Shown: positions 8,529 through 16,943 of the stretch, piece by piece | Layout: every line of letters starts with the position of its first letter | Position numbering within the stretch: the stretch's first letter is position 1 | Source: Streptomyces sp. IMTB 2501 | GTDB taxonomy: Bacteria; Actinomycetota; Actinomycetes; Streptomycetales; Streptomycetaceae | Assembly (NCBI RefSeq): GCF_001953885.1 | Contig: NZ_MQUS01000001.1 | Location: 62,001-126,000, forward strand | Direction of reading: 5' to 3' | DNA: 64,000 nucleotides | Made by a program: the position numbers and the translations under genes | The notes under the pieces: model-generated | What the model saw: the letters and a program-made list of their open reading frames with translations, nothing else | What the model was told of the DNA's origin: nothing | The model's database searches: none

Positions 8529-8648
8529 CCGGCCCGCGACCACTGGGTCAGTTGTGGCCACCGGCCCGGACGCACGCCGTCGCAGTCCTGTCGTCGCGTC
8601 CGCTGCCTGCTCCGTGACGCGATCACCCCTACGCCAAGGAGAAGCCCC

Positions 8649-9707
8649 GTGCATTTCCACGACGACTCACTCTTCCCGGAGAACCAGGAGAAGCTGGTGA
8701 TCCAGGCCGCTCCCTACGGCCCCGAGTGGCTTCCCGGGGACGCGGACGACCTGCCCCTGACGATGGACGAGCACGTACAGGCGGCCGTCGACTGCTACAA
8801 CGCCGGCGCGACGGTGCTCCACATCCACGTGCGTGAGCTCGACGGCAAGGGCTCCAAGCGGATGTCCATGTTCAACGAACTGCTCGGGCGGCTGCGCGAG
8901 GCCGTGCCGGACATGGTGCTCCAGATCGGCGGTTCGATCTCCTTCGCCCCCGAGGGCGAGGGCGGTGACGCCAAGTGGCTCGCCTACGACACCCGCCACC
9001 TGCTGGCCGAGCTCACCCCGGCGCCGGACCAGGTGACGATCGCGATCAACACCAGCCAGATGAACATCGTCGAGATCATGAACGATGACGACCTTCAGGG
9101 GACGTCGATCGCGAAGCCGGACTACTACCGGGCCTACCGCGACATGGTCGTCGAGGCCGGTCCGGAGTTCTACCTGGAGCACCTCAAGCGCCTGCGGGCG
9201 AACGGCATTCAGCCGCACTTCCAGCTCGCCCACCTGGCCCAGCTGGAGACCGTGGAGCGGTTGATCCGCGCGGGCGTCTACACCGGGCCACTGATCCTCA
9301 ACTACGTAGCGATCGGCGGCGGTTTCGCCGGCCGGCACCCGGCCGATCTGGTCGAGTTCATCCGCCGTGTGCCGGACGGCGCCGTCCTGACCATCGAGAG
9401 CTCCATGCGCGCCGTGGCCCCGATGAACGCCGTCGCCATCGCCCTCGGCCAGCACGTGCGCGTCGGCAACGAGGACAACCTCTGGCGCGCCAAGGGCGAG
9501 CGGATGTCCTCCGTCGCCCAGGTCGAGCAGATGGTGAGGATCTCCGAGGCGCTCGGCCGCGAGATCGCCACCGGGGCGGACGCCAAGCGGATCTACAAGC
9601 TCGGCGAGTACTACGCGGATGCCGACGAGACGCTCGCCCGGCTCGGCATGGTGCCCAACCGCCGCCCGGGACAGCGCGGCTTCATGCTCCGCGACGTCAC
9701 GGCCTGA
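8649..9707 (+). CDS. Beta-keto acid cleavage enzyme (BKACE, DUF849 family)
   Basis: The 352-residue protein starts at GTG 8649 after AAGGAGAA. BKACE enzymes condense a beta-keto acid with acetyl-CoA and release acetoacetate plus a new acyl-CoA. The zinc-binding pair is seen in 'ATVLHIHVRELDGKG' (HxH), and the family's barrel strands follow: 'MVLQIGGSISFAPEGEGGD', 'QFQLAHLAQLETVERLI'-like and 'HVRVGNEDNLW'. An odd 'ENQEKLVIQAAPYGPEWLPGD' N-terminus replaces the more usual start and may belong to a subfamily. Cleavage of 3-dehydrocarnitine is one known BKACE reaction, but nothing here fixes the substrate. The acetoacetyl-CoA synthetase five genes downstream would recover the acetoacetate it makes. 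Confidence 0.87.
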   Translation: MHFHDDSLFPENQEKLVIQAAPYGPEWLPGDADDLPLTMDEHVQAAVDCYNAGATVLHIHVRELDGKGSKRMSMFNELLGRLREAVPDMVLQIGGSISFAPEGEGGDAKWLAYDTRHLLAELTPAPDQVTIAINTSQMNIVEIMNDDDLQGTSIAKPDYYRAYRDMVVEAGPEFYLEHLKRLRANGIQPHFQLAHLAQLETVERLIRAGVYTGPLILNYVAIGGGFAGRHPADLVEFIRRVPDGAVLTIESSMRAVAPMNAVAIALGQHVRVGNEDNLWRAKGERMSSVAQVEQMVRISEALGREIATGADAKRIYKLGEYYADADETLARLGMVPNRRPGQRGFMLRDVTA

Positions 9708-9749
9708 CCGCCCTCTTCCCCACCCTTACGAACCCTCAGGGAGCTCTCC

Positions 9750-10724
9750 GTGGCACACGCCGTCCGCTTCTACGAAACCGGTGGCCCTGACGTCCTCACA
9801 TGGGAGGAGGTGCCCGTCGGCGACCCCGGACCGGGCCAGGTGCGCATTCGGCACGACGCCGTCGGCCTCAACTTCGCCGACACCTATTTCCGTACCGGGC
9901 TCTACCCGGTCCGGTTGCCCGACGGCATCGGCGTCGAGGCCGCCGGGGTGGTGGAGGCGGTCGGGGAGGGCGTCACCCATGTCGCCGCGGGGGACCGCGT
10001 GACGTACACCGGGAGCCCCCTCGGTGCCTACAGCACCGAACGGGTCATGGACGCCTCGCACCTGATCAAGCTGCCCCCGGAGATCAGCTGCGAGACGGCG
10101 GCCGCGATGACCATGCGCGGCCTGACGGCGGCCTACCTGCTGCGCAGGATCCACCCGCTGCGGGAGGGGGACACGGTGCTGTTGCACGCGGCCGCGGGCG
10201 GCGTGGGCCTGATCGTCTCCCAGTGGGCCGCACTGCTCGGCATCCGTGTGATCGGAACCGTCTCCAGCGAGGAGAAGGCGGAGATCGCCCGCGCACACGG
10301 ATGCGAGCACGTCGTCCGCTACCGGCAGGAGGACGTGGCCGAGCGGGTGCGGGAACTGACCGACGGCGCCGGTGTAGCGCTGGTGCTCGACAGCGTCGGC
10401 AAGGACACCTTCGCCGGCTCGCTGGCCTCGCTGGCCCGCCGCGGACTGCTGGTGTGCTTCGGCACCGCCTCCGGTCCCGTACCACCGATCGACGCCATGC
10501 AACTCGCGGTTCGTGGCTCGCTGTTCGTCACCCGGCCCGCCCTCGCCGACTACATCGCCGATCCCGCCGAACGCGGTGCTCTGGCAGGAGAACTGTTCGA
10601 TCACGTCTCCTCCGGGCGCATCGCCATCGAGATCAACCAGCGCTACGAGCTCGCGGACGCGGTCCAGGCCCACCGCGACCTGGAAGCCGGGCGGACCACA
10701 GGGTCCTCCGTCTTCGTCCTGTGA
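9750..10724 (+). CDS. NADPH:quinone oxidoreductase / zinc-independent MDR alcohol dehydrogenase
   Basis: The 324-residue protein (GTG 9750) is a typical QOR-type medium-chain reductase. 'GLNFADTYFRTGLYPVRLPDGIGVEAAGVVEAVG' occupies the N-terminal GroES-like domain, and 'LLHAAAGGVGLIVSQWAALLG' forms the nucleotide-binding Rossmann turn. The structural and catalytic zinc Cys/His sets of alcohol dehydrogenases are absent. It would reduce quinones or enones with NADPH in the cytoplasm. It sits 42 bases after the BKACE gene and 40 before the TauD-type gene, so it should be co-transcribed and may act on an unsaturated or keto intermediate of the same pathway. Confidence 0.87.
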   Translation: MAHAVRFYETGGPDVLTWEEVPVGDPGPGQVRIRHDAVGLNFADTYFRTGLYPVRLPDGIGVEAAGVVEAVGEGVTHVAAGDRVTYTGSPLGAYSTERVMDASHLIKLPPEISCETAAAMTMRGLTAAYLLRRIHPLREGDTVLLHAAAGGVGLIVSQWAALLGIRVIGTVSSEEKAEIARAHGCEHVVRYRQEDVAERVRELTDGAGVALVLDSVGKDTFAGSLASLARRGLLVCFGTASGPVPPIDAMQLAVRGSLFVTRPALADYIADPAERGALAGELFDHVSSGRIAIEINQRYELADAVQAHRDLEAGRTTGSSVFVL

Positions 10725-10764
10725 GCACGGCACCCTCGACCCACCTCCCATGGAGGGAGCACCC

Positions 10765-11664
10765 ATGCCCGACATCCTCTCGTCTCCGGTGCGCTCCGCC
10801 GCACGGCGCACCTCGATCCAGGTCGAGCCGCTGACCTGCACCATCGGTGCGGAACTCACCGGTGTGAACCTCGCCGACGCGGCTCGTGACGAGGACCTGT
10901 TCGCCGAGATCAAAAGCCTGCTGCTGGAGTACAAGGTCCTCTTCCTGCGGGACCAGGACATCTCGCGTGCCGAGCACGTCGCGTTCGCCTCGCGCTTCGG
11001 TGCGCTGGAGGACCACCCCGTCGCCGGCGGCGACCCGGACCACCCCGGACTGGTCCGGATCTACAAGGACCTGGACAGCCCTGCGGAGCACTACGAGAAC
11101 GCGCTGCACACGGACGGTACCTGGCGGGTGAACCCGTCGATGGGCGCCGTACTGCGCTGCGTCGAATCGCCCCCGGTCGGTGGCGACACGATCTGGGTCA
11201 ACATGGTCGAGGCTTACCGCCGGCTTCCCGAGCACATCAGGACGCGGATTCCGGGGCTGCGCGCACGGCACAGCATCGAGGCCACCTTTGGCGCCGTGAT
11301 GCCCGAGGAACAGCGCCACGCGCTGAAGGAGCGGTTCCCGGACGCCGAGCACCCGGTCGTGCGCACCCACCCCGAGACGGGCGAGAAGATCCTCTTCGTC
11401 AACGCGTTCACGACGCATTTCGTCAACTACCACACGCCCGAGAACGTGCGTTTCGGCCAGGACTACGCGCCCGGCGCGAGCCAGCTGCTCACCTACCTGA
11501 TCAGCCAGGCCGCCATCCCCGAGTACCAGGTGCGCTGGCGCTGGAGCCCGAACAGCGTGGCCATCTGGGACAACCGCTCCACCCAGCACTACGCCGTCCA
11601 GGACTACTGGCCCGCCGTCCGCAAGATGGAGCGCGCCGGAATCGTCGGCGACAGGCCGTTCTGA
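10765..11664 (+). CDS. TauD/TfdA-family Fe(II)/2-oxoglutarate dioxygenase
   Basis: The 299-residue protein starts at ATG 10765, eight bases after GGAGG. An earlier in-frame ATG at 10750 overlaps that site. The TauD fold is clear: 'VEPLTCTIGAELTGVNLAD' at the start, 'YKVLFLRDQDISRAEHVAFA', the iron-binding 'ALHTDGTW' (canonical HxD), 'IWDNRSTQHYAVQDYW' with the distal His, and a following Arg-containing helix. It would hydroxylate an aliphatic substrate with loss of CO2 from 2-oxoglutarate. It contrasts with the HxA homologue across the divergent promoter. In the cluster it may create the hydroxyl group later oxidised to the beta-keto acid. That order is inference. Confidence 0.88.
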   Translation: MPDILSSPVRSAARRTSIQVEPLTCTIGAELTGVNLADAARDEDLFAEIKSLLLEYKVLFLRDQDISRAEHVAFASRFGALEDHPVAGGDPDHPGLVRIYKDLDSPAEHYENALHTDGTWRVNPSMGAVLRCVESPPVGGDTIWVNMVEAYRRLPEHIRTRIPGLRARHSIEATFGAVMPEEQRHALKERFPDAEHPVVRTHPETGEKILFVNAFTTHFVNYHTPENVRFGQDYAPGASQLLTYLISQAAIPEYQVRWRWSPNSVAIWDNRSTQHYAVQDYWPAVRKMERAGIVGDRPF

Positions 11665-11695
11665 CCTTCCCTTTCGAGCAGTCGAGGTGATGACA

Positions 11696-13042
11696 ATGGA
11701 GTTTCACACCACTGCGCAGTCCACTGACCCGGCATCGTCCGCGACGCAATGGCCCGTGTCCAAGGGCTATGCCTGGACGGTCTTCGCGCTCGGCTTCGGC
11801 CTGCTGCTGTCCGACTACATGTCCCGCCAGGTCCTCAACGCCGTCTTCCCGATGCTGAAGGCCGCATGGCTGCTGTCCGATGCCTCCCTGGGCTCGCTCA
11901 GCGGCATCGTGGCCCTGGCCGTCGGGGTGCTCACCTTCCCCATGTCCCTCATGGCCGACCGGTGGGGGAGGGTGCGGAGCCTGCTGCTCGCCGCCACGAT
12001 GTGGAGCCTGGCCACTCTCGGCTGTGCCATATCCGCGAACTACGGGGAGATGTTCGTCGGCCGTCTCTTCGTCGGCATCGGCGAGGCGGCGTACGGCAGT
12101 GTGGGGATCGCCGTGGTCCTGAGCATCTTCCCGGTCGCCCTGCGGGCCACCCTCTCCGGTGCCTTCATCGCGGGCGGCGCCTTCGGCTCGGTGCTCGGCG
12201 TCGCCGTCGGCGGCGCCGTGGCCCAGGCGGCCGGCTGGCGCTGGGCATTCGCCGTGATGGGCATCTTCGGCCTGGTACTCGCCACCATGTACGGGGTCGT
12301 GGTCAAGGAGAGCAGACTGGCGCCGCAAGAACGCCCCTCCGGCGGCGGGAACGGCGCGGAAGCGCGCGGGCGGCTGCGCACTCACCTGCCCCGCCTCTTC
12401 TCGTCCGTCTCGGTCATCAGCGCCTATGTCGGCAGCGGACTGCAACTGTTCATCGCCGGCGCGCTGTTGTCCTGGCTGCCCAGCTTCTTCAACCGCTACT
12501 ACCACATGGCACCGGCCAAGGCGGGCGCAGCCGCCGGCGGCTTCGCCATGATCATCGGCTTGGGGATGATCCTCGGGGGCGTGGCCTCCGACCGCATCAG
12601 CTCCACCGCCCCCATCCGCAAATGGGCCGTCGCGGTCGGCTGCAGCCTCGGCGCGCTCCTCCTGCTGACCCTCGCCTTCCAACTTCCCATCGGACCAACC
12701 CAGTTGTTCGCTCTGGCCGTCGGCTGCCTGCTCTCGGCCGGTTCCGCCGGACCTGCGGCGGCCATGGTGGCCAACCTGACCCCCGCCTCCATCGCGGCGA
12801 CCGCGTTCGCCACCCTCACTCTGGCCAACAGCCTGCTCGGGCTGGCCCCCGGTCCCGCGGTCACGGGCGCGCTCGCGGATCGCTTCGGCCTGCTGGGTGC
12901 CCTGCGCATCGTGCCCCTCGTCGCGCTCGGGGCCACCGTCGCGTTCCTGGTCGGCAGGCACTGGTACGAACGCGACCTCGCCCGCCTCGCCGACCTCACC
13001 ACGCAGGCGGAGCCCAAGCACCCGTCGGAGGTCCCCTCATGA
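11696..13042 (+). CDS. Major facilitator superfamily transporter
   Basis: The 448-residue protein has twelve predicted membrane segments, with the MFS signature 'ADRWGRVRS' between segments 2 and 3 and an amphipathic hydrophilic middle loop around residue 205-235 ('APQERPSGGGNGAEARGR'). The pattern resembles the anion:cation or ExuT/UhpT-like branch that imports carboxylates. ATG 11696 is preferred because GAGG at 11684-11687 is eight bases upstream. In-frame GTG 11687 and ATG 11690 overlap the site. Its end overlaps the next start in an ATGA junction. It most likely imports the cluster substrate. Confidence 0.85.
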   Translation: MEFHTTAQSTDPASSATQWPVSKGYAWTVFALGFGLLLSDYMSRQVLNAVFPMLKAAWLLSDASLGSLSGIVALAVGVLTFPMSLMADRWGRVRSLLLAATMWSLATLGCAISANYGEMFVGRLFVGIGEAAYGSVGIAVVLSIFPVALRATLSGAFIAGGAFGSVLGVAVGGAVAQAAGWRWAFAVMGIFGLVLATMYGVVVKESRLAPQERPSGGGNGAEARGRLRTHLPRLFSSVSVISAYVGSGLQLFIAGALLSWLPSFFNRYYHMAPAKAGAAAGGFAMIIGLGMILGGVASDRISSTAPIRKWAVAVGCSLGALLLLTLAFQLPIGPTQLFALAVGCLLSAGSAGPAAAMVANLTPASIAATAFATLTLANSLLGLAPGPAVTGALADRFGLLGALRIVPLVALGATVAFLVGRHWYERDLARLADLTTQAEPKHPSEVPS

Positions 13043-13662
13043 GTCCCACCGCGGAACCCACCGTGGTCATCGTCCCCGGTCTGCGCGACCACGTCACCGA
13101 CCACTGGCAGACCCTGCTGGCCGAACGGCTCGCCGAGGCCGGCCGCACCGTCCGCACCGTCCCCCCGGCGGCGGGGAACCGACTCGACCTGGACGTCCGA
13201 GTCGGCAGCCTCGACGCGACGTTGGCGCTCCTGGACGGTCCGGTCGTGCTGGTCGCCCACAGCGCCGGAGTCATCACCACGGTGCACTGGGCCCGCCGCC
13301 ACCGTGCCGATGTACGCGGTGCGCTGCTCGCCACGCCGGCGGACCTCGAAACACCGCTGCCGGACGGCCATCCCACCCCCGCCGAACTGGCGGGGCACGG
13401 CTGGACGCCCGTGCCCCGGGTGCCGCTGCCCTTCCCCAGCATCGTCGCCGCGAGCGCGGACGACCCGCTGGGTGCACCCGAGCGCGTCGCCGAGCTGGCC
13501 CGCGGCTGGGGCAGCCGCCTTGTGGAGCTGGGCGCGGTCGGCCACCTCAACCCGGCCTCGGGATACGGCGAGTGGTCCCAGGCGGAGGAGCTGATCCGCG
13601 TGCTGGAGTCCGGCACCGCGAGCGCACCGCTCGGGGCGACGTCCGCCGGAGGGCACCCATGA
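13039..13662 (+). CDS. Small alpha/beta hydrolase (RBBP9/YdeN family)
   Basis: The 207-residue protein starts at ATG 13039, overlapping the transporter stop. 'VVIVPGLRDHVTDHWQTLL' is the family's N-terminal strand-loop. The nucleophile elbow 'LVAHSAGV' holds the catalytic Ser, 'ASADDPLG' carries the acid Asp, and 'VELGAVGHLNPASGYGEW' carries the His. The length fits RBBP9-like serine hydrolases. Possible roles are hydrolysis of an ester, lactone or CoA thioester intermediate of the cluster. Translational coupling on both sides makes membership of the operon very likely. Confidence 0.85.
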   Translation: MSPTAEPTVVIVPGLRDHVTDHWQTLLAERLAEAGRTVRTVPPAAGNRLDLDVRVGSLDATLALLDGPVVLVAHSAGVITTVHWARRHRADVRGALLATPADLETPLPDGHPTPAELAGHGWTPVPRVPLPFPSIVAASADDPLGAPERVAELARGWGSRLVELGAVGHLNPASGYGEWSQAEELIRVLESGTASAPLGATSAGGHP

Positions 13663-15752
13663 GCCCGGACGCCGAACTGCTGTGGACACCGGGGCGCCGG
13701 GAGCTGGAGGACTCCAACGTCGCGGTGTTCATGGAATGGCTGGAAGAGACGCGCGGTCTGAACTTCGCCGACTACGCCGAGCTGTGGCGGTGGAGCTCCA
13801 CCGACCTGGCGGGCTTCTGGTCGGCGGTGTGGGAGTACTACGGGCTGGACGCCGTCTCCGGGTACGACGAGGTGCTGGCTGATGCCACCATGCCGGGAGC
13901 CCGCTGGTTCACCGGCGCGTGCCTGAACTTCGCTGAACGATGTCTCGCCCAGGCCACCGACGCACGACCGGCGCTGGTGAGCGTGACTGAGAACGGCGAA
14001 CCCGTCGAGACGTCGTGGGCTGAGTTGCGGCGGCAGGTCGCCGACGTGTCGGCCGCGCTCCGGCGCATGGGCGTGAAGCCCGGCGACTGCGTGGCCGGCT
14101 ATCTCACCAACCTGCCGCAGGCGGTGGTGGCGCTGCTGGCCACCGCGGCGATCGGCGCTGTGTGGACGGCTTGCTCACCTGACTTCGGCACCCCCAGCGT
14201 GCTCGCCCGGCTGAGGCAGGCCCGGCCGACGGTCCTCGTCGCTGCGGACGGCTACCGCTACGGAGGCAAGGAGCACAACAGACACTCCGCGGTCACCGAG
14301 CTCCTGGACGGACTGCCGACCGTCCGCCACCTCCTGGCCGTCGACAACATCTTCCCACCGCAGACCGACGCCTGGTCCGTACGATCCGGCGTGACCGTGC
14401 ACGACTGGTCCGCGCTGCCGGTCACCGAACGGGCTCCGGAGTTCGCCGACGTACCTTTCGACCACCCGCTGTGGATTCTCTGGTCGTCGGGCACCACCGG
14501 TGTCCCCAAAGGGATCGTTCAGGGCCATGGCGGCATAGTGGTGGAACTGCTGAAGGCGCTGGGGCTCGGTGCCGACCTGCGCTCCGAGGACCGCTACCTG
14601 TTCGTCACCTCCACGAGCTGGATGGTGTGGAACTTCCTGGTCGCCGGCCTGCTGCACGGCAGCACGATCGTCCTCTACGACGGCAGCCCGACGTTTCCCG
14701 ACGCCGCCGGCGCCTGGCGCGTCGCTGAACGAACCGGGGCGACGATGGTCGGGGTGGGTGCGGCCTATCTCGCGGCCGTGGAGAAGTCGGGTCTGCATCC
14801 GGCGGCCGAGCTCGAACTCGGTGCCGTGCGCTCGGTCCTGCAGACGGGGTCGGCCATGGCGCCGAGCACGTGGCGGTGGGTCCACGACCGGCTCACCCCC
14901 GGTGTATGGCTCCAGTCGATCTGCGGGGGGACCGACCTCTGCTCCGTGCTCGCGGGCGGCTCCCCTCTCCTCCCGGTGCGGGCAGACCGCATTCAGTGCC
15001 CTGCGCTCGGCGTGGCGCTGGCCGCGTGGGACGAGACGGGACGGCCTCTGACCGGCGAGCAGGGAGAGCTGGTGGTCACCGCGCCGCTGCCGTCCATGCC
15101 GCTGCGCTTCGTCGACGACCCCGATGACGCCCGCTACCGGGCCAGCTACTTCGACACCTACCCGGGCGTGTGGCGGCACGGCGACTGGGCGACCATGGAA
15201 GCGGACCTGTCGGTCATCGTGTCCGGCCGCTCCGACTCCACGCTCAATCGCATGGGGGTGCGGATGGGCTCGGCCGACATCTACGCGGTGGTGGAGCAAC
15301 TCCCCGGCATCGCGGACAGCCTCGTCGTGGGTGTCGAGCAGGCCGACGGCGGCTACTTCATGCCGCTGTTCGTCGTGACCGACGACGGCGAGGAGACCGA
15401 CGACGGACTGCGGGAGCGGATCACAGCGGCCATCAGGCAGCAGCTGTCCCCGCGCCATGTGCCCGATGTGATCGTGCGGGTGCCCGCGCTGCCCCGCACG
15501 CTGACCGGGAAGAAGCTCGAGGTGCCGGTCAAACGGCTGCTGCAGGGCGCGCGCGTGTCCGACGTCACCGGTCCGGGCGCCGTTACCAATGGCCACATGC
15601 TGGACTGGTTCGCAGATTTCGGAGGCCGGACGAACGGGACCGGTAACGGCATGACCGAGGAAGGGCAGACCAGCCATCCCAGGGAGGAATCAGGACCCCC
15701 TGCGACGAGCGCGCTGAACTGCGTTCCGGCAGGAGATGGGCCGGCGCCGTGA
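13659..15752 (+). CDS. Acetoacetyl-CoA synthetase (acetoacetate-CoA ligase)
   Basis: The 697-residue protein overlaps the hydrolase stop by ATGA and is a complete ANL ligase of the acetoacetyl-CoA synthetase branch. It has an N-terminal acetyl-CoA synthetase-like cap ('[26 protein letters not shown]'). The AMP motif '[19 protein letters not shown]' and '[18 protein letters not shown]' follow, then '[21 protein letters not shown]', the '[38 protein letters not shown]' stretch and the catalytic Lys in '[11 protein letters not shown]'. It extends about 45 residues past that lysine into a low-complexity tail. It activates acetoacetate, exactly the by-product BKACE makes, so the operon can feed it to thiolase and the acetyl-CoA pool. 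Confidence 0.88.
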   Translation: MSPDAELLWTPGRRELEDSNVAVFMEWLEETRGLNFADYAELWRWSSTDLAGFWSAVWEYYGLDAVSGYDEVLADATMPGARWFTGACLNFAERCLAQATDARPALVSVTENGEPVETSWAELRRQVADVSAALRRMGVKPGDCVAGYLTNLPQAVVALLATAAIGAVWTACSPDFGTPSVLARLRQARPTVLVAADGYRYGGKEHNRHSAVTELLDGLPTVRHLLAVDNIFPPQTDAWSVRSGVTVHDWSALPVTERAPEFADVPFDHPLWILWSSGTTGVPKGIVQGHGGIVVELLKALGLGADLRSEDRYLFVTSTSWMVWNFLVAGLLHGSTIVLYDGSPTFPDAAGAWRVAERTGATMVGVGAAYLAAVEKSGLHPAAELELGAVRSVLQTGSAMAPSTWRWVHDRLTPGVWLQSICGGTDLCSVLAGGSPLLPVRADRIQCPALGVALAAWDETGRPLTGEQGELVVTAPLPSMPLRFVDDPDDARYRASYFDTYPGVWRHGDWATMEADLSVIVSGRSDSTLNRMGVRMGSADIYAVVEQLPGIADSLVVGVEQADGGYFMPLFVVTDDGEETDDGLRERITAAIRQQLSPRHVPDVIVRVPALPRTLTGKKLEVPVKRLLQGARVSDVTGPGAVTNGHMLDWFADFGGRTNGTGNGMTEEGQTSHPREESGPPATSALNCVPAGDGPAP

Positions 15753-15963
15753 GGCCCACCGCAGGCGTGTGGATCTCCTTTTGAAGCCGACACTGACAGC
15801 GAAGTATTCAACTGGCACGGCGTCAGGAAAGTCAGCAACAGGTCAGTGTGAGTCCTCAAACACCTGGCGACACCTGACCACACATGCGAAACGATGTAGC
15901 CTCCGAACATCGCCCTTGACCTGCAAAAAGCCGGCAGGGAGCAGACAAAACGGGAGTTTCCTC

Positions 15964-16383
15964 GTGTTTCGTACAATGTTCAAGTCCAAGATCCACCGAG
16001 CCACCGTCACCCAGGCCGACCTGCACTATGTGGGATCGGTGACCATCGACGCCGAGCTGCTCGACGCCGCCGACCTGCTGCCGGGCGAGCTGGTGCACAT
16101 CGTCGACATCACCAACGGCGCCCGGCTGGAGACGTACGTCATCGAGGGCGAGCGCGGGTCCGGGGTGATCGGGATCAACGGGGCGGCCGCCCATCTCGTC
16201 CGTCCCGGAGACCTGGTGATCATCATCAGCTACGCCCAGGTCACCGACGCCGAGGCGCGCGAGCTGAAGCCGCGGGTCGTGCATGTCGACGCCGGCAACC
16301 GGATCGTATCCCTCGGTGCTGACCCGTCCGAGCCGGTCCCCGGCTCCGACCAGCAGCGCAGCCCGCAGTCCGTCCCTGCCTGA
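15964..16383 (+). CDS. panD: Aspartate 1-decarboxylase proenzyme
   Basis: PanD makes beta-alanine from L-aspartate for pantothenate and CoA synthesis. The 139-residue protein starts at GTG 15964, eight bases after GGGAG. ATG 15976 is too far from that site. The self-cleavage motif is intact: '[12 protein letters not shown]', with Gly24-Ser25 as the scissile pair that creates the pyruvoyl cofactor. '[30 protein letters not shown]' is the conserved barrel core. A tail of about 20 residues beyond the usual length is Pro/Ser-rich. It follows the acetoacetyl-CoA synthetase gene by 211 bases without clear coupling, so is probably transcribed separately. Confidence 0.93.
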   Translation: MFRTMFKSKIHRATVTQADLHYVGSVTIDAELLDAADLLPGELVHIVDITNGARLETYVIEGERGSGVIGINGAAAHLVRPGDLVIIISYAQVTDAEARELKPRVVHVDAGNRIVSLGADPSEPVPGSDQQRSPQSVPA

Positions 16384-16591
16384 GCAGCGCCGCCTTCTCA
16401 GTCCGTCCCGGTCCGATCAGGGACCGTGTCGGGAACCGGCCGGGAGCGTGCCGCGACCATGCGTGAGCGGGCGCGCGTTCCGGCCGGTGCCGAGCCGGTG
16501 GCTCGCCCTGTCGGGTGAGTGGCCGCTCGGGGGTCGGGTAGGTGGGGGAGTAGTCCAGAGGCGACGCCCCGCGAGTGCCCGGAGGACACCC

Positions 16592-16822
16592 ATGACACAC
16601 CCGTTCCCCGATCCCGTCCCACCGGGTCCGGCCCCGGACCCCTACCCCACCCCGGTCCCACCCCCCGAGCCGGGCCCCCAGCCCACGCCACCCCCACCGG
16701 AACCCACACCGCCTCCACCGGAGCCCACCCCACCCCCGGGCCCACCGGAACCCTCCCCGTCCCCGATCCCGCCGGGCCCGGAACCGGTACCGAACCCCGA
16801 GCCAGGTCCACCTCTCACCTGA
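16592..16822 (+). CDS. Small proline-rich protein of unknown function
   Basis: The frame encodes 76 residues that are mostly Pro, Glu, Asp and Gly, with repeating PPPEPTP and PxP units. It starts at ATG 16592, six bases after a perfect GGAGG (16581-16585). There is no signal peptide or membrane segment. A polyproline II-like linker or surface peptide can be imagined, but no function can be assigned. Low complexity makes the coding call less secure. The good ribosome binding site and its own terminator-like repeat downstream support it. Confidence 0.5.
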   Translation: MTHPFPDPVPPGPAPDPYPTPVPPPEPGPQPTPPPPEPTPPPPEPTPPPGPPEPSPSPIPPGPEPVPNPEPGPPLT

Positions 16823-16844
16823 GAACACCGGGCACTACGGCAAG

Positions 16845-16915
16845 GCGCGCGGGGAACTGCGCGACCAGCCACTGCGCACCTGCAGCCGCGCGACGGAAGA
16901 GTTCCCCGCCTCCCT
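16845..16915. repeat. Streptomyces-type intergenic hairpin repeat / terminator
   Basis: The stretch GGCGCGCGGGGAACTGCGCG at about 16845-16864, then GACCAGCC, then AGTTCCCC (16901-16908), is a common Streptomyces intergenic sequence type. GGGGAACT (16852-16859) pairs with AGTTCCCC (16901-16908), and inner GC-rich arms extend the stem. It lies between the proline-rich ORF and the convergent gnd end, so it is placed to terminate both. Confidence 0.6.
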
Positions 16916-16943
16916 TGGGCGCACAAGGACTAAGCCGCACGAA

